Positions 10,121 to 20,054 of a stretch of DNA of 64,000 nt are shown piece by piece (the first letter of the stretch is position 1; every line of letters starts with the position of its first letter). Under the pieces are notes generated by a model, which was not told the DNA's origin, did no database searches, and saw only the letters and a program-made list of their open reading frames with translations. The position numbers were made by a program, and so were the translations under genes. Source of the DNA: Pigmentiphaga humi (GTDB lineage Bacteria > Pseudomonadota > Gammaproteobacteria > Burkholderiales > Burkholderiaceae_B); contig NZ_UWPJ01000018.1 in NCBI RefSeq assembly GCF_900606115.1, positions 1-64,000 on the forward strand. Reading direction: 5' to 3'.

Positions 10121-11107
10121 CTATTTCAAAGTAAGCCGCGCCACGTTGTCGCGGCGATACGGCGTCAGGTCCACCGGGGCACCGCGCCAGCGCACGTCCA
10201 CGCCATTGACGTTGCCGATCACGACACGGTAAGGCGCGCCGGACGCATCCAGCTCGTACGGTTCGCGGGCCTGGATGATGCGGGACACCGCCACCGTGCC
10301 GTCGGCGCGCCGGACCTCGATCCAGCTCGGCTGCCTGACCGTGAAGGCCAGCCCGGCCGCCGCGGCCGGCGCAGGCTGCTCGGGCGCCGCCGGCGAGGCA
10401 GCGGCATGATCAGCCTGAGTCGCGGCGGACGGCGCGGGAAGCGTCTCCGGCGCCATGCCCGGCGCCGCGGCCGGAGCCGCGGAATCGGCCGCCGGGGGCA
10501 TGCCCTGCGAAGGTTCGCCCGCCGCGTCGGCCAGCGCCGGCGGCACCGGCGGCGTCTCGATGCGAATGCCGCGCTCGGTCTCGCCCGCCAGCCCCGCCGA
10601 GGTGGACGATCCGAACGAAAGCTTGCCCTGCTGGCTCAAGGCATAGCCGAGCAGCCCGAGCGCCACCAGCGCCATCAGACCGCCCACCAGCCACGGCGCG
10701 AGCCGGCGGCGGCCGCCGCTGCGCATCGGCCAGGTGCGGCGGGAAGACTGCGCCAGCGGGCTGGACAGCGAGGAAGCCTGATCCAGCGATACCGGATCGG
10801 CCACCTGCAGGCGCGGCGCCAGGCTGCGCAGAAAGGGCTCGGGATCGACCTCGAGCAGGCGTGCGTAGTTGCGCACGAAGCCGCGCAACGGCGTCCCCTG
10901 GGGAAGCTGCTCCCAGTGCTCGTCCTCGAGCGCGCGAATCTGGCGCACCGCGAACTTCAGGCGATCGGATACGTATTCCTGGGTCCAGCCGCGCAGTTCG
11001 CGCAACCTGGCCAATTCCGCGCCCAGGGAAGACGAAGACGGCGTGCCGGACGCGGGCGATTGGCCCTCCCGCGGTCCGGCCGCGCCGGTTTCGTTCGGTT
11101 CAGACAT
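10121..11107 (-). CDS. rodZ: RodZ-like cytoskeletal protein with HTH domain
   Basis: RodZ links the MreB cytoskeleton to the membrane and supports rod shape. The 328-residue protein has an N-terminal Xre-type HTH (about 27-92, [16 protein letters not shown]), a basic juxtamembrane segment (SGGRRRLAP), one membrane helix at about 137-157, a Pro/Ala-rich periplasmic linker and a C-terminal DUF4115 beta domain ending near the C-terminus. It sits between rlmN and ispG, the conserved position in many proteobacteria. Confidence 0.93.
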   Translation of the reverse strand: MSEPNETGAAGPREGQSPASGTPSSSSLGAELARLRELRGWTQEYVSDRLKFAVRQIRALEDEHWEQLPQGTPLRGFVRNYARLLEVDPEPFLRSLAPRLQVADPVSLDQASSLSSPLAQSSRRTWPMRSGGRRRLAPWLVGGLMALVALGLLGYALSQQGKLSFGSSTSAGLAGETERGIRIETPPVPPALADAAGEPSQGMPPAADSAAPAAAPGMAPETLPAPSAATQADHAAASPAAPEQPAPAAAAGLAFTVRQPSWIEVRRADGTVAVSRIIQAREPYELDASGAPYRVVIGNVNGVDVRWRGAPVDLTPYRRDNVARLTLK

Positions 11108-11161
11108 CGACGACTCCTTGTCCGCGCCCGCCTGCGTGGCCGGCCCGGTACAGCAGTTGCT

Positions 11162-12373
11162 TCATTCGCGCACTTCCACGATGCGGCCGAAACGGCTGTC
11201 GGCGGCCAGGCGCTCTTTCAGGCGGGTGCGGTCCTTGACCTCGCCCGCCAGTTGCCCACAGGCCGCATCGATGTCGTCGCCGCGCGTCTTGCGCACGGTC
11301 GTGACGATACCGGCATCCATGAGCTGCTGCGCGAACAGTCTCACCCTGGCCGCAGGCGAGCGCTTGAGGCCGGACTGCGGGAAGGGATTGAAGGGAATGA
11401 GATTGAACTTGCACGACACTTGCCGCGCAATGTCCATCAATTGCCTGGCATGCTCGTCGCCATCGTTGATGCCGTCGAGCATGACGTATTCGAACGTGAT
11501 GAAATCGCGCGGCGCGAATTCCAGGTAGCGCTGGCAAGCAGCGATCAGCTCGCGCAGCGGGTACTTCTTGTTCAGCGGCACGAGATCGTCGCGCAGGGCA
11601 TCGTTGGGCGCGTGCAGCGACACCGCCAGCGCCACCGGGCAATCGCGCGACAGGCGGTCCATCATCGGCACCACGCCCGAGGTGGATACCGTCACGCGGC
11701 GGCGCGACAGGCCGTAGGCGTTGTCGTCCAGCATCAGCCGCAAGGCGGATACGGTATTGTCGTAGTTCAGCAGCGGTTCGCCCATGCCCATCATCACGAC
11801 GTTGCTGATGACCCGGTCGTCGGCGGCGGCCAGCGCGGCAGGCACGCCGTTGGCGATGCGCGCGCCCTCGCGGTCGGTCTCGATCGTGCGCCGCGCCAGC
11901 CAGAGCTGGCCGATGATCTCGTCCACGCCGAGGTTGCGGTTGAACCCCTGGTGGCCGGTGGAACAGAAGCGGCAGGCAACCGTACAGCCGGCCTGCGTCG
12001 AAATGCACAGCGTGCCGCGGTCGTCCTCGGGAATGAAGACGGTTTCGACGGCGTTGCCGTTGCCCACGTCCAGCAGCCACTTGCGGGTGCCGTCGGCGGA
12101 TTTGTGTGCGGTGACCACGCCGGGGGCGCGCACCTCGCAAAGCCGTTCGAGCTTGTCGCGGAACGACTTGGCCAGATCGGTCATCTGCGTGAAATCGTCC
12201 ACGCCGCGCTGGTGCAGCCAGCGTTGCAGCTGCTTGGCGCGAAAAGGCTTGTCCCCCCATTGCCCGACCAGTTCGGCGAGCTGCGCCCCATCGAGCCCGA
12301 GCAGGTTGATGCGGGGCGTGGAAGCGGACGGCGTGCCGGCGTGGCCGGCGGCGAGCGGCGAGATCTGATTCAT
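11162..12373 (-). CDS. rlmN: RlmN, dual-specificity 23S rRNA/tRNA adenine C2-methyltransferase
   Basis: A radical SAM enzyme that methylates C2 of A2503 in 23S rRNA and A37 in several tRNAs. The CxxxCxxC cluster motif is visible in [12 protein letters not shown]. The ATG at 12373 is chosen because it has CAGGAG six bases upstream; an ATG at 12400 would add nine residues with no better signal. The resulting 403 residues fit the family. ndk ends 32 bases upstream and rodZ starts 54 bases downstream. Confidence 0.96.
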   Translation of the reverse strand: MNQISPLAAGHAGTPSASTPRINLLGLDGAQLAELVGQWGDKPFRAKQLQRWLHQRGVDDFTQMTDLAKSFRDKLERLCEVRAPGVVTAHKSADGTRKWLLDVGNGNAVETVFIPEDDRGTLCISTQAGCTVACRFCSTGHQGFNRNLGVDEIIGQLWLARRTIETDREGARIANGVPAALAAADDRVISNVVMMGMGEPLLNYDNTVSALRLMLDDNAYGLSRRRVTVSTSGVVPMMDRLSRDCPVALAVSLHAPNDALRDDLVPLNKKYPLRELIAACQRYLEFAPRDFITFEYVMLDGINDGDEHARQLMDIARQVSCKFNLIPFNPFPQSGLKRSPAARVRLFAQQLMDAGIVTTVRKTRGDDIDAACGQLAGEVKDRTRLKERLAADSRFGRIVEVRE

Positions 12374-12405
12374 CTCGATCTCCTGGGGGCAAGCGGACAT
12401 CCGGC

Positions 12406-12831
12406 TCAGCGGCTGTGGATGTTCATTTCGGGGAAGAAGAACGCGATCTCGACCTGGGCGGTCTCGGCGGCGTCGGAACCGTGCACGGCATTGGCGTCGA
12501 TGCTGTCGGCGAAGTCGGCGCGGATGGTGCCCTTCTCGGCTTTCTTGGGATCGGTGGCGCCCATCAGGTCGCGGTTCTTCAGGATCGCGCCTTCGCCTTC
12601 CAGCACTTGCACGAACACCGGGCCCGACACCATGAAATCGACCAGGTCCTTGAAGAACGGACGGGCGGCGTGCACGGCGTAGAAACGCTCGGCATCGGCA
12701 CGGGACAATTGCAGCATGCGCGCGGCGATCACCTTGAGGCCGGCGGTCTCGAATCGGGAAACGATCTGGCCGACGACGTTCTTGGAAACGGCGTCCGGCT
12801 TGATGATCGACAGGGTGCGCTCGATGGCCAT
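12406..12831 (-). CDS. ndk: Nucleoside diphosphate kinase
   Basis: Ndk transfers the gamma phosphate of ATP to nucleoside diphosphates through a phosphohistidine. The 141-residue protein begins [13 protein letters not shown] and carries the active-site His in NAVHGSD near residue 117. The start at ATG 12831 has TTGGAG seven bases upstream; an in-frame upstream start would add a non-conserved MFLLEFL. It is the first gene of the minus-strand run that continues through hflC. Confidence 0.97.
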   Translation of the reverse strand: MAIERTLSIIKPDAVSKNVVGQIVSRFETAGLKVIAARMLQLSRADAERFYAVHAARPFFKDLVDFMVSGPVFVQVLEGEGAILKNRDLMGATDPKKAEKGTIRADFADSIDANAVHGSDAAETAQVEIAFFFPEMNIHSR

Positions 12832-13041
12832 CAAAAACTCCAATAAAAACAAATACTTTGAGGGAAACTTAAACGTGAAATTGTATCACGGCCGCATGAT
12901 CCGCCATGGATGCCTGCAAGCCCCGGCGACTATGGCAAATCCCGCTGGAACGCCATGGAACCCTGGGGCATACTGGAAGTCTGAACCATCAGGCCCGCTC
13001 GCGGGGCCGCCGAGCCCAAAGACCACGAGGAGTCGCTCACC

Positions 13042-13743
13042 ATGAACGATCTACGCACCACCCCCTTCAACCGGACCGGGACTGCGCCCGGCGAGGTTGT
13101 ACGCAATCGCGTCCTGCGCAACACCTATTGGCTGCTGGCGCTGTCGCTGATCCCCACCGTGCTGGGCGCCGCCGCGGGGCTGTACACCGGCCTGGCCCAG
13201 ACGATGGGCGCCAGCCCCGGCATCACCACCATGGTTTTCCTCATCGGCGCCTTCGGCCTGATGTTCGCCATCGAGAAGAACAAGAACAACGGCCTGGGCG
13301 TCGCCCTGCTGCTGGCCTTCACCTTCTTCATGGGCGTCATGCTGTCGCGGCTGATCGGCTTCGTGCTGGGCATGTCCAACGGCGCCAGCCTGATCATGAC
13401 CGCATTCGGCGGAACCGCCATCGTGTTCGGCGCCATGGCGGTGCTGTCCACCACCATCAAGCGCGACCTCTCGGGCATGGCCAAATGGCTGTTCGTCGGC
13501 GCCGTCGTGATCCTGGTGGCGGCCGTCGCCAACATCTTCCTGCAGTTGCCCGCCCTGATGCTGACCGTCTCGGTCCTGGCCATCGTCATCTTCTCGGCCT
13601 TCATGCTGGTCGACCTGCAGCGCGTCGTCAACGGCGGCGAAACCAACTACGTTTCCGCCACGCTGGCGATCTACCTGGACGTCTACAACGTGTTCGCGAA
13701 CCTGCTGATGCTCCTGGGCATCTTCGGCGGAAATCGGGAATAA
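13042..13743 (+). CDS. BAX inhibitor-1/YccA-like integral membrane protein
   Basis: A 233-residue polytopic protein of the Bax1-I family (YbhL/YccA type) with about seven membrane helices and the typical C-terminal YLDVYNVFANLLMLLGIF segment. YccA-type members bind and modulate the FtsH protease; others act as calcium leak channels. No direct evidence of substrate exists here. The ATG at 13042 has GAGGAG upstream. It is divergent from ndk, and a repeat copy begins at the base after its stop codon. Confidence 0.92.
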   Translation: MNDLRTTPFNRTGTAPGEVVRNRVLRNTYWLLALSLIPTVLGAAAGLYTGLAQTMGASPGITTMVFLIGAFGLMFAIEKNKNNGLGVALLLAFTFFMGVMLSRLIGFVLGMSNGASLIMTAFGGTAIVFGAMAVLSTTIKRDLSGMAKWLFVGAVVILVAAVANIFLQLPALMLTVSVLAIVIFSAFMLVDLQRVVNGGETNYVSATLAIYLDVYNVFANLLMLLGIFGGNRE

Positions 13744-13826
13744 CCCCCCCCCTACGCGCTTCGCGCGCCCCCCCAGGGGGGCGGCACTGGCGGACCGGCA
13801 GAGCCGGATCCGCGGTGCCCTGGGGC
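13744..13826 (+). repeat. GC-rich intergenic repeat, copy 3
   Basis: A full copy starting directly after the TAA of the BAX-inhibitor-like gene. The order is a C-run, CTACGCGCTTCGCGCG, CCCCCAGGGGGG, then CCGGCAGAGCCGG. It has the same orientation relative to its upstream gene as most other copies. Confidence 0.85.
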
Positions 13827-13909
13827 TGAGCGCGCTTCGGTGAAGTATCAGGAATAAGCAAGCGGCGTCCGGGTTTAGGCGCCGTTTTTGTTTTTCAGCG
13901 GCCTGCCCC

Positions 13910-15406
13910 TCAATCTGTCCGGTTTTCCCCAGTAAGCATGTTGGGTTCAGACCCAGGAAACCGCGGATCCGGCTTTGCCGGTCCGCCGGTTTCGCCCCCT
14001 GGGGGGCGCGCGTAAGCGCGTAGAGGGGGGCATTCCAGCACTGCGATGGATTCGACGTGGCCGGTGTGGGGGAACATGTTGATTACGCCGGCCGCGCGGA
14101 GGGTGTAGCCGCCTTCGTGGATGAGGATGGCGGCGTCGCGGGCCAGGGTGGCGGGGTTACAGGAGACGTAGACGATGCGGCGCGGGCGGTCCTCGCCCAG
14201 GGTGGACAAGGCCTTGGCGACGGCGAGCGCGCCTTCGCGCGGCGGGTCGATGAGCATGCGGTCGAAATGGCCCAGGCTGCGCAGCCAGGCTTCGTCCACT
14301 TCGAACAGGTTCAGCGTCGAGAAGGACGTATGCGCGTCCAGCCCTTGTCGGCGCGCCGCGTCGAGCGCCCGGTCGGTCAGCGCCTGGCTGCCCTCCACGC
14401 CCACGACCTCGCGGCAGCGGGTCGCCAAGGCAAGCGTGAAATTGCCCAGGCCGCAGAACAGATCGGCGATGCGATCCGTCGGCTGGGGATCGAGCAGCGC
14501 GATGGCGCGCGAAACCAGCACCCGGTTGATCGCGTGGTTGACCTGGGTGAAATCGGTAGGCTTGAACGGCATGCGCAGGCCGAACTCGGGCAGCGTATAG
14601 GCCAGGCCGTCGGCATCTTCGGGTTCCAGCGGATGCGCGCTGTCCGGCCCCTTGGGCTGCAGCCACCAATGAACCTCGTGGCGCCGTGCGAATTCCCGCA
14701 GCACGGCGATGTCCTCGTCGACCAGGGGAACCAGGTGGCGCAGTATCAGCGCGACCTGCGTGTCGCCGACCGCGACCTCGATCTGCGGAACCCGATCGCG
14801 CGCAGGCATGGCCGCGACCATCCCGCGCAGCGGCACCAGCAGCGCCGCGACGTGCGGATGCAGCACGTGGCACTCGCGCATATCGGCCACATAGCTGCTC
14901 TTGCGTTCGCGAAAACCTACCAGCACCCCGCCCTTCTTCACCACCACCCGTACCGACAGACGCGCCCGGTAGCGATAACCCCAGGAGGGGCCGTGAATGG
15001 GCGGCAGCACGCGCTGGGGCACCAGCTTGCCGATGTGCCAGAGCGTGTCTTCCAGCACACGCTGCTTGATCGCCACCTGCGCGGCGGGCTCGGCGTGCTG
15101 CATCGCACAGCCGCCGCAGACGCCGAAATGCGGACAGCGCGGCGCGACCCGCTGCGATGAGGCCTCCAGCACCTGCTCGACCTCGGCGAGTTCATAGGAA
15201 GGCTTGCGCCTGAGCACCTTGAGCGTGACGCGTTCGCCCGGCAGTCCGCCTTCGACGAAGACCACCTTGCCCTGGCGCCTGGCAATGCCGCGCCCTTCCA
15301 GGTCGACCGATTCGATGCGTACCGAGCCGTCCGGGAAACCGTCCCCGGCGGCCGCGTCCGGGCCGTCCACGAGGGAAATATCTGCTTCTTGAGTCATGTC
15401 TGTCAT
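13910..15406 (-). CDS. rlmD: RlmD, 23S rRNA (uracil-1939-C5)-methyltransferase with repeat-encoded tail
   Basis: RlmD (RumA) methylates U1939 of 23S rRNA with SAM. Visible parts are an N-terminal TRAM domain (about 25-85), [4Fe-4S] cysteines in [10 protein letters not shown], the SAM site [11 protein letters not shown], and the catalytic Cys in [10 protein letters not shown]. The conserved enzyme ends at IAVLE. The final ~40 residues begin [12 protein letters not shown] and are encoded by the repeat, in the same frame as the tail of IspG, plus a short unique end. ATG 15406 has GGAG ten bases upstream; an in-frame ATG at 15397 is an alternative. Confidence 0.94.
   Translation of the reverse strand: MTDMTQEADISLVDGPDAAAGDGFPDGSVRIESVDLEGRGIARRQGKVVFVEGGLPGERVTLKVLRRKPSYELAEVEQVLEASSQRVAPRCPHFGVCGGCAMQHAEPAAQVAIKQRVLEDTLWHIGKLVPQRVLPPIHGPSWGYRYRARLSVRVVVKKGGVLVGFRERKSSYVADMRECHVLHPHVAALLVPLRGMVAAMPARDRVPQIEVAVGDTQVALILRHLVPLVDEDIAVLREFARRHEVHWWLQPKGPDSAHPLEPEDADGLAYTLPEFGLRMPFKPTDFTQVNHAINRVLVSRAIALLDPQPTDRIADLFCGLGNFTLALATRCREVVGVEGSQALTDRALDAARRQGLDAHTSFSTLNLFEVDEAWLRSLGHFDRMLIDPPREGALAVAKALSTLGEDRPRRIVYVSCNPATLARDAAILIHEGGYTLRAAGVINMFPHTGHVESIAVLECPPLRAYARPPGGETGGPAKPDPRFPGSEPNMLTGENRTD
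13951..14030 (-). repeat. GC-rich intergenic repeat, copy 4
   Basis: A full copy embedded in the 3' end of rlmD, with CCGGCTTTGCCGG, CCCCCTGGGGGG and GCGCGTAAGCGCG modules. It shares an ACCCAGGAAACCGCGGA end with copy 5, which marks a sub-type of the repeat. Confidence 0.85.
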
Positions 15407-15448
15407 TGCATGAATTCTCCGCCCTGCCCCGGGCGGGGCCGGCCGGGA

Positions 15449-16234
15449 TCACCCCTGCGGGGCGTCCCATGCGGCGAGGTATTCCTTCCAATGCGGCTGG
15501 CCGATGGCCGCCAGCGTACTGCGCACGAGTTCCACTTCGTGATCGTATTGCGCGCGCGAGAGCATGCCGCGCATCAGGCGGAAGCGGCAATACACCAGCC
15601 AGGTGTTGACCACGTCGGTCTCGCAATAGGCGCGCACTTCTTCCTGCCGCCCGGAGCTCCATGCTTTCCAGACCTGGCTGCCATCCATGCCGAGCTTGCC
15701 GGGAAAGCCGCACAGCTTGGCCAGTTCGTCGAGCGGGGCATTGGCGCGGCCGTTGTACTTGGCAAGCAGGTCCATCAGGTCGCAGTGGCGGTTGTGGTAG
15801 CGGCTGATGTAGTTGCTGTAGCGGAAATCGCGGTCGTCCTCGCCCATGTCCCAGTAGCGCGCGGCCTGGATGCCATGGATCAGGCCGCGATAGTGCAGCA
15901 CCGGCAGGTCGAAGCCCGAGCCGTTCCAGCTGATCAGTTGCGGCGTGTAGCGTTCGATGGTTTTGAAGAAGCCCGAGATCAGCACGGCCTCGGGATCGTC
16001 CGCCTTGCCTATGCACTTGACGCGAAAGCCCTCGTCGTCGCGGAACACGCAGCCGACCACCGCGATCTTCTGCAGGTGCAGCGGCAGGAAATCGTGCCCG
16101 ACGGCTTCCCGCCGCGCCGCGGTCGCCCGCTCGACCACCTCGGCGTCCGGCACCTCGGCGGACCAGCCGTTGAGCGTGCGCAGCCCTTCCGCGTCGGGAA
16201 TGGTTTCGAGGTCGAACACCAGCATCGGGGTCAT
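15449..16234 (-). CDS. Predicted 3'-5' exonuclease of the PolB-exonuclease-like family
   Basis: A 261-residue protein of the DNA_pol_B_exo2 family, a DEDD-type 3'-5' exonuclease related to the proofreading domain of family B polymerases. The acidic motifs are VFDLETIPD (ExoI, residues 5-13), WNGSGFDLPVL (ExoII, near 100) and YCETDVVNTW (ExoIII region). The start is ATG 16234, ten bases after the nlpD stop. Its physiological substrate is not known. Confidence 0.9.
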   Translation of the reverse strand: MTPMLVFDLETIPDAEGLRTLNGWSAEVPDAEVVERATAARREAVGHDFLPLHLQKIAVVGCVFRDDEGFRVKCIGKADDPEAVLISGFFKTIERYTPQLISWNGSGFDLPVLHYRGLIHGIQAARYWDMGEDDRDFRYSNYISRYHNRHCDLMDLLAKYNGRANAPLDELAKLCGFPGKLGMDGSQVWKAWSSGRQEEVRAYCETDVVNTWLVYCRFRLMRGMLSRAQYDHEVELVRSTLAAIGQPHWKEYLAAWDAPQG

Positions 16235-16244
16235 GGCATGGGCC

Positions 16245-17186
16245 TCAGCGCGACGGCAGGTAGCTGGCGGGATCGACCGGCTTGCCCTGGCGGCGGATCT
16301 CGAAGTGGACGCGCGGCGATTGGGCGTCGGTGCTGCCCAGTTCGGCGATCTTCTGCCCGCGCCGCACGGCCTGCCCTTCCTTGACCAGCATGGCGCGATT
16401 GTGCGCGTACGCCGACAGGTAGGTATTGTTGTGCTTGATGATGATGAGCTGGCCGTAGCCGCGCAGGCCGCTGCCGCTGTAGACCACCTTGCCGTCCGCC
16501 GCCGCCAGGACGGGATCGCCCGGCGTGCCCGAGATGTCCAGGCCCTTGTTGCGGGTCTCGTGGAAATTCTCGATGACCTTGCCGCCGGCGGGCCAGGCCC
16601 ACTCGACACGCTCGCCGGCGGGATCGGCCGGGCGCGGCGGCGCGGGCGTTGGCGCGGGCGCCGGGGCGGGCGTGGCGGCAGGCTCGCTGGGAGCCGGCGC
16701 ATCCAGCGGCCGCGATGCCGATTGCGACGGCGGCGCGACCGGCGTGACCTCGGCGACGCCGTTATCGGCCGGCGCGGCCTGGGCCGGCGCGCGCGAGGTT
16801 CCGGGCCGCGATACCCGCAGCACCTGGCCCGGACGGATCTGATTGGGATCGGCCAGGCTGTTCCACTGCGCGATGTCGCGCCAGTCTTCGCCGTGATCCA
16901 GCGCGATGCGGATCAAGGTATCCCCGCGTTTGACCACATAGGTCTCGGCATCGGCCAGGCGCGACGCCTCGCGGCCGGCCGTGGCGGCCGGCGAGCCGCC
17001 CGATTTGTCCGCCGTCGTGCTGCGGTCCACCACCTGCACCGTCCTAGGCGTGGATTCGCACGCCGCCAGCAGCACCGCGCACCCCGTCAGGATCAACACG
17101 TGTCGGACAGGCCGCCCGACCAGCCAGGCCAGCGGCCCGCGGACGCAGCGGGTTTCGCCGCGGCCTGGCTTGCGCCGATTCAGCAT
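16245..17186 (-). CDS. nlpD: NlpD-like LysM/M23 lipoprotein, amidase activator
   Basis: A 313-residue envelope lipoprotein. After a basic start and hydrophobic segment comes the lipobox LLAAC (Cys near 43). A LysM domain (YVVKRGDTLIRIA...) follows, then a Pro/Ala-rich linker and a C-terminal LytM/M23 domain. The M23 metal ligands are not conserved: the HxxxD site reads NKGLD and the HxH site reads HFE. Such degenerate LytM proteins activate the amidase AmiC instead of cutting peptidoglycan. ATG 17186 has AGGAG seven bases upstream. It follows pcm, as in the common surE-pcm-nlpD order. Confidence 0.93.
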   Translation of the reverse strand: MLNRRKPGRGETRCVRGPLAWLVGRPVRHVLILTGCAVLLAACESTPRTVQVVDRSTTADKSGGSPAATAGREASRLADAETYVVKRGDTLIRIALDHGEDWRDIAQWNSLADPNQIRPGQVLRVSRPGTSRAPAQAAPADNGVAEVTPVAPPSQSASRPLDAPAPSEPAATPAPAPAPTPAPPRPADPAGERVEWAWPAGGKVIENFHETRNKGLDISGTPGDPVLAAADGKVVYSGSGLRGYGQLIIIKHNNTYLSAYAHNRAMLVKEGQAVRRGQKIAELGSTDAQSPRVHFEIRRQGKPVDPASYLPSR

Positions 17187-17203
17187 CCCAGATCTCCTAT
17201 TCA

Positions 17204-18145
17204 CTACAACAACACTCCCGGCCGCAACGGAACGAAGCGCACGGGTTCGAGTTCGGTGCGCACCCAGCTCTGGGCTCCGGTGCGCTCTATCATGACCAGG
17301 TGCTGCCTGGCATCGCCCTCGGGCGCGACCAGGCGGCCTCCCGGGGCCAGTTGCGCCAGCAGGGCCTGCGGCACTTCCAGGCCCGCCGCGGCGACCACGA
17401 TGGCGTCGAAGGGCGCCGCGCTGGGCACGCCCAGCATGCCGTCGCCGAACACCAGCCGGACGTGGGCCAGCCGCAGCGGCCGCAGCCGGTTGCGCGCCAG
17501 TTCGTGCAGGGCCTTGATGCGCTCGATGGAATACACCTCGCGCGCCACGCCGGCCAGCACCGCAGCCTGGTAGCCGCAGCCGGTCCCGATTTCCAGCACT
17601 TTGACCAGTTCCCGCCCGTTGCGCGCGGCGGCGATCATGCGCGCCACGATCCACGGCTGGGAAATCGTCTGGCCATGCCCGATCGGCAGCGCCGCGTCTT
17701 CATACGCGCGGCTGGCCAGCGCCTCGTCGACGAAGCGGTGCCGCGGAACGGCCTGCACGGCTTCGAGCACCCGCTCGTCGGCGATGCCGTGGCTGCGCAG
17801 CCGCGCCACCAGCGCGGCGCGCATGCGCTCGGAATTGAGCCCCCGGTTGTCGCTGCCGGCCGGCTCTCGCGCCGGACCCGGCGCCGGCACCAGCAGGCGC
17901 GCCGGCGCAATCCGGGTATTGCTGTTGGTCGGACGCGCCGTGTCGCCCCGCGCGGCTTGCGCTGGCGCGGGACGCGTCACGGGCGGACGGCCGGTGCTGA
18001 CGCGGGTATTGCTATTGGCCGCGGTAATGGGCGGCAGCGGTGGCTGCGCCGGGCGGCGCGGCGGCCCGTCCGCCTCGCCGGCGTCGAGCGGCCGGGCCTG
18101 GCCCGGCGTCAGCGGTTTGCGTCTATCCATTCGGCAGGAATCCAT
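17204..18145 (-). CDS. pcm: Protein-L-isoaspartate O-methyltransferase
   Basis: Pcm repairs isoaspartyl residues in damaged proteins using SAM. The catalytic domain begins near residue 100. It shows [17 protein letters not shown] and the SAM motif [16 protein letters not shown]. The 313-residue product is about 90 residues longer than a typical Pcm because of a Pro/Arg/Ala-rich N-terminal region that contains NSNTR twice. The frame starts at ATG 18145, overlapping surE by 37 bases; ATG 18130 is a near alternative, and neither has a strong ribosome site. Confidence 0.9.
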   Translation of the reverse strand: MDSCRMDRRKPLTPGQARPLDAGEADGPPRRPAQPPLPPITAANSNTRVSTGRPPVTRPAPAQAARGDTARPTNSNTRIAPARLLVPAPGPAREPAGSDNRGLNSERMRAALVARLRSHGIADERVLEAVQAVPRHRFVDEALASRAYEDAALPIGHGQTISQPWIVARMIAAARNGRELVKVLEIGTGCGYQAAVLAGVAREVYSIERIKALHELARNRLRPLRLAHVRLVFGDGMLGVPSAAPFDAIVVAAAGLEVPQALLAQLAPGGRLVAPEGDARQHLVMIERTGAQSWVRTELEPVRFVPLRPGVLL

Positions 18146-18873
18146 TCACGCACCGGCTCGATCTGCGCCGTATGGGTCAGGTCGAACCGCAGCGGAGTAA
18201 CGGATACCGCGCCTTCGGCGCAGGCATGGAAATCGGTGCCGGGCGTGGCATCGGCCGCCTTGCCAGCCGGGCCGATCCAGTAGACCGGCTCGCCGTACGG
18301 CGTGGACGAACGCACGACCGGCTCGGAAGGATGGCGCCGGCCCAGGCGGGTGACGCGCGGCGCCTTCAGTTCCGAAAGCGGCAGATTGGGAATATTCACG
18401 TTGAGCAGCGTCGGCCCGGCCAGCGGACGGGCCAGGAAGCGCTCGACGAAGCTGCGCGCCGCGGCGGCGGCCGCATCCAGGTGCGTCCAGCCCTTGGACA
18501 CCTGGGAGAAAGCGATCGCCGGCAGGCCGAACAGGTAGCCTTCGGTCGCCGCGGCCACGGTCCCGGAATACAGGGTATCCTCGCCCATGTTCTGGCCGTC
18601 GTTGATGCCCGACACCACGAGGTCGGGACGCCGTTCCAGCAGCCCCGTCAACGCGACGTGCACGCAATCGGACGGCGTGCCGTTGACGTAGAAGAATCCG
18701 CTGGCGGCCTTGCGCACCGACAGCGGCCGGTCCAGCGTGAGCGAATTGGACGAACCGCTGCGGTTGGTCTCGGGCGCCACGACGATCAGCTCGGCCAGCG
18801 GCCGCAATGCCTCGACCAGCGCAGCCAGGCCGGGGGCGAAATAGCCGTCGTCGTTGGAAATCAGAATCAACAT
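18109..18873 (-). CDS. surE: SurE, 5'/3'-nucleotidase and exopolyphosphatase
   Basis: A metal-dependent survival-protein nucleotidase acting on nucleoside monophosphates. The start ATG 18873 gives [16 protein letters not shown], the family's N-terminal metal site, and [19 protein letters not shown] is the second conserved block. Length 254 is normal. It is the first gene of the surE-pcm-nlpD run and overlaps pcm. Confidence 0.96.
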   Translation of the reverse strand: MLILISNDDGYFAPGLAALVEALRPLAELIVVAPETNRSGSSNSLTLDRPLSVRKAASGFFYVNGTPSDCVHVALTGLLERRPDLVVSGINDGQNMGEDTLYSGTVAAATEGYLFGLPAIAFSQVSKGWTHLDAAAAAARSFVERFLARPLAGPTLLNVNIPNLPLSELKAPRVTRLGRRHPSEPVVRSSTPYGEPVYWIGPAGKAADATPGTDFHACAEGAVSVTPLRFDLTHTAQIEPVREWIPAEWIDANR

Positions 18874-19009
18874 CTCGCGTCCGGAGCCATCACTGGCCTC
18901 GGCGTCGCCAGGACGCGACCCAGCGCCGCGCCCACGCACCGAGGGCACCGGAATTGTACATGAGCGCCTTTCTTCCCCGCAGCGCAAGGCGGGCGGCGCC
19001 ATCGTCGCG

Positions 19010-19921
19010 CTAGCCGGGCGCGGGCGACTGCTTGCGATAGGCCTGCACCAGCGCGTCTACCAGGCCGCGTACTGCAGGCACCAGGCCGCGGCGCGACGGG
19101 AAAACGGCCTGGACGACCCCCTCCGGCAGCGAATACCCGGGCAGCGTGACCTGCAGCACGCCCGCCTGCACGTCGGCCGCCACCAGCGCCCACGGCACGC
19201 AGGCGATGCCCAATCCCTGGAGCGCCGCGATATGCAGCGTGGTCAGGTCGTCCACCGACAGCCTGGGCACGTGTCCCACCGACACCTGGCGGCCATCCGG
19301 CCCGGTAAAACGCCAGACGTGTTTTTCCGCCGCCTGCACCATGCTGAGCGTGGGCAGGCGCGCCAGGCCGTCCAGGTCGTCGGGCTCGCCGTGCTGCCTG
19401 AAGAAACCCGGCGTGGCGACCAGCACCATGCGGCTGGTCGCCAGCGGCCGCACCACCAGTTCGGAATCCTCGAAAGGCGGCTGCCGGACACGCAGCGCCA
19501 GGTCCATTCCCTCTTCCACCAGGTCCACGCGGCGCGAGGTGGCATCGATCTGCACCCGCACCCGCGGATGCGCGGCCAGATATTCCGCCACGATGGCCGC
19601 CACATCGCTTTGCAGCAGGCCAGCCGGGCAGCTGAGACGGATCAGCCCCTGCGGCTGCGAGGTCGTGCGGTCGACGGCCTCGCGCGCCGCCGCGGCTTCG
19701 GCCGCCAACGCCGCGCAATGCAGATAGAAGGTGTTGCCGACCTCGGTAACCGAGATCTTGCGGGTCGTGCGGTTCAGCAGCCGCACGCCCAGTTCTTCTT
19801 CCAGGGCCGCCACGCGCCGGCTCACGCGCGACACCGGGATGCCCATGGCCTGCGCAGCAGCCGTATAGCCGCCGTGCTCGACCACTTTGGCGAACAAGTA
19901 CATGTCGTTGAGGTCCTGCAT
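19010..19921 (-). CDS. LysR-family transcriptional regulator
   Basis: A 303-residue LysR-type regulator. It has an N-terminal winged HTH ([22 protein letters not shown], with [15 protein letters not shown] as the recognition part) and a C-terminal effector domain. It belongs to the CrgA-like subgroup, which often controls neighbouring oxidoreductases. It is divergent from the azoreductase gene with 133 bases between them, so azoR is the likely target. The inducer is unknown. Confidence 0.92.
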   Translation of the reverse strand: MQDLNDMYLFAKVVEHGGYTAAAQAMGIPVSRVSRRVAALEEELGVRLLNRTTRKISVTEVGNTFYLHCAALAAEAAAAREAVDRTTSQPQGLIRLSCPAGLLQSDVAAIVAEYLAAHPRVRVQIDATSRRVDLVEEGMDLALRVRQPPFEDSELVVRPLATSRMVLVATPGFFRQHGEPDDLDGLARLPTLSMVQAAEKHVWRFTGPDGRQVSVGHVPRLSVDDLTTLHIAALQGLGIACVPWALVAADVQAGVLQVTLPGYSLPEGVVQAVFPSRRGLVPAVRGLVDALVQAYRKQSPAPG

Positions 19922-20054
19922 GGCTGCCGTCCGTCAATTATCCCAATATTAGAAAAGTACTTCCTGATCGGGGGAGTTTAAAAAGCATTATTGACGATAT
20001 ATCTTATTGGAGTGGCGGAAAAATTCCGCGTAAACCCTTATCTCGGAGAGCACG
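19922..20054. promoter_or_regulatory. Divergent lysR/azoR control region
   Basis: An AT-rich 133-base gap between two divergent starts, clearly below the local GC content. It contains CCAATATTAG near 19943-19952 and TATATCTTATTGGAG shortly before azoR. A LysR T-N11-A site is plausible but I cannot single one out. Confidence 0.5.

Noticed and set aside
12930..13829. Alternative frames over the BAX-inhibitor gene
   Set aside because: The 13042 frame has the membrane helices, ribosome site and family motif; the others are shadows that run into the repeat.
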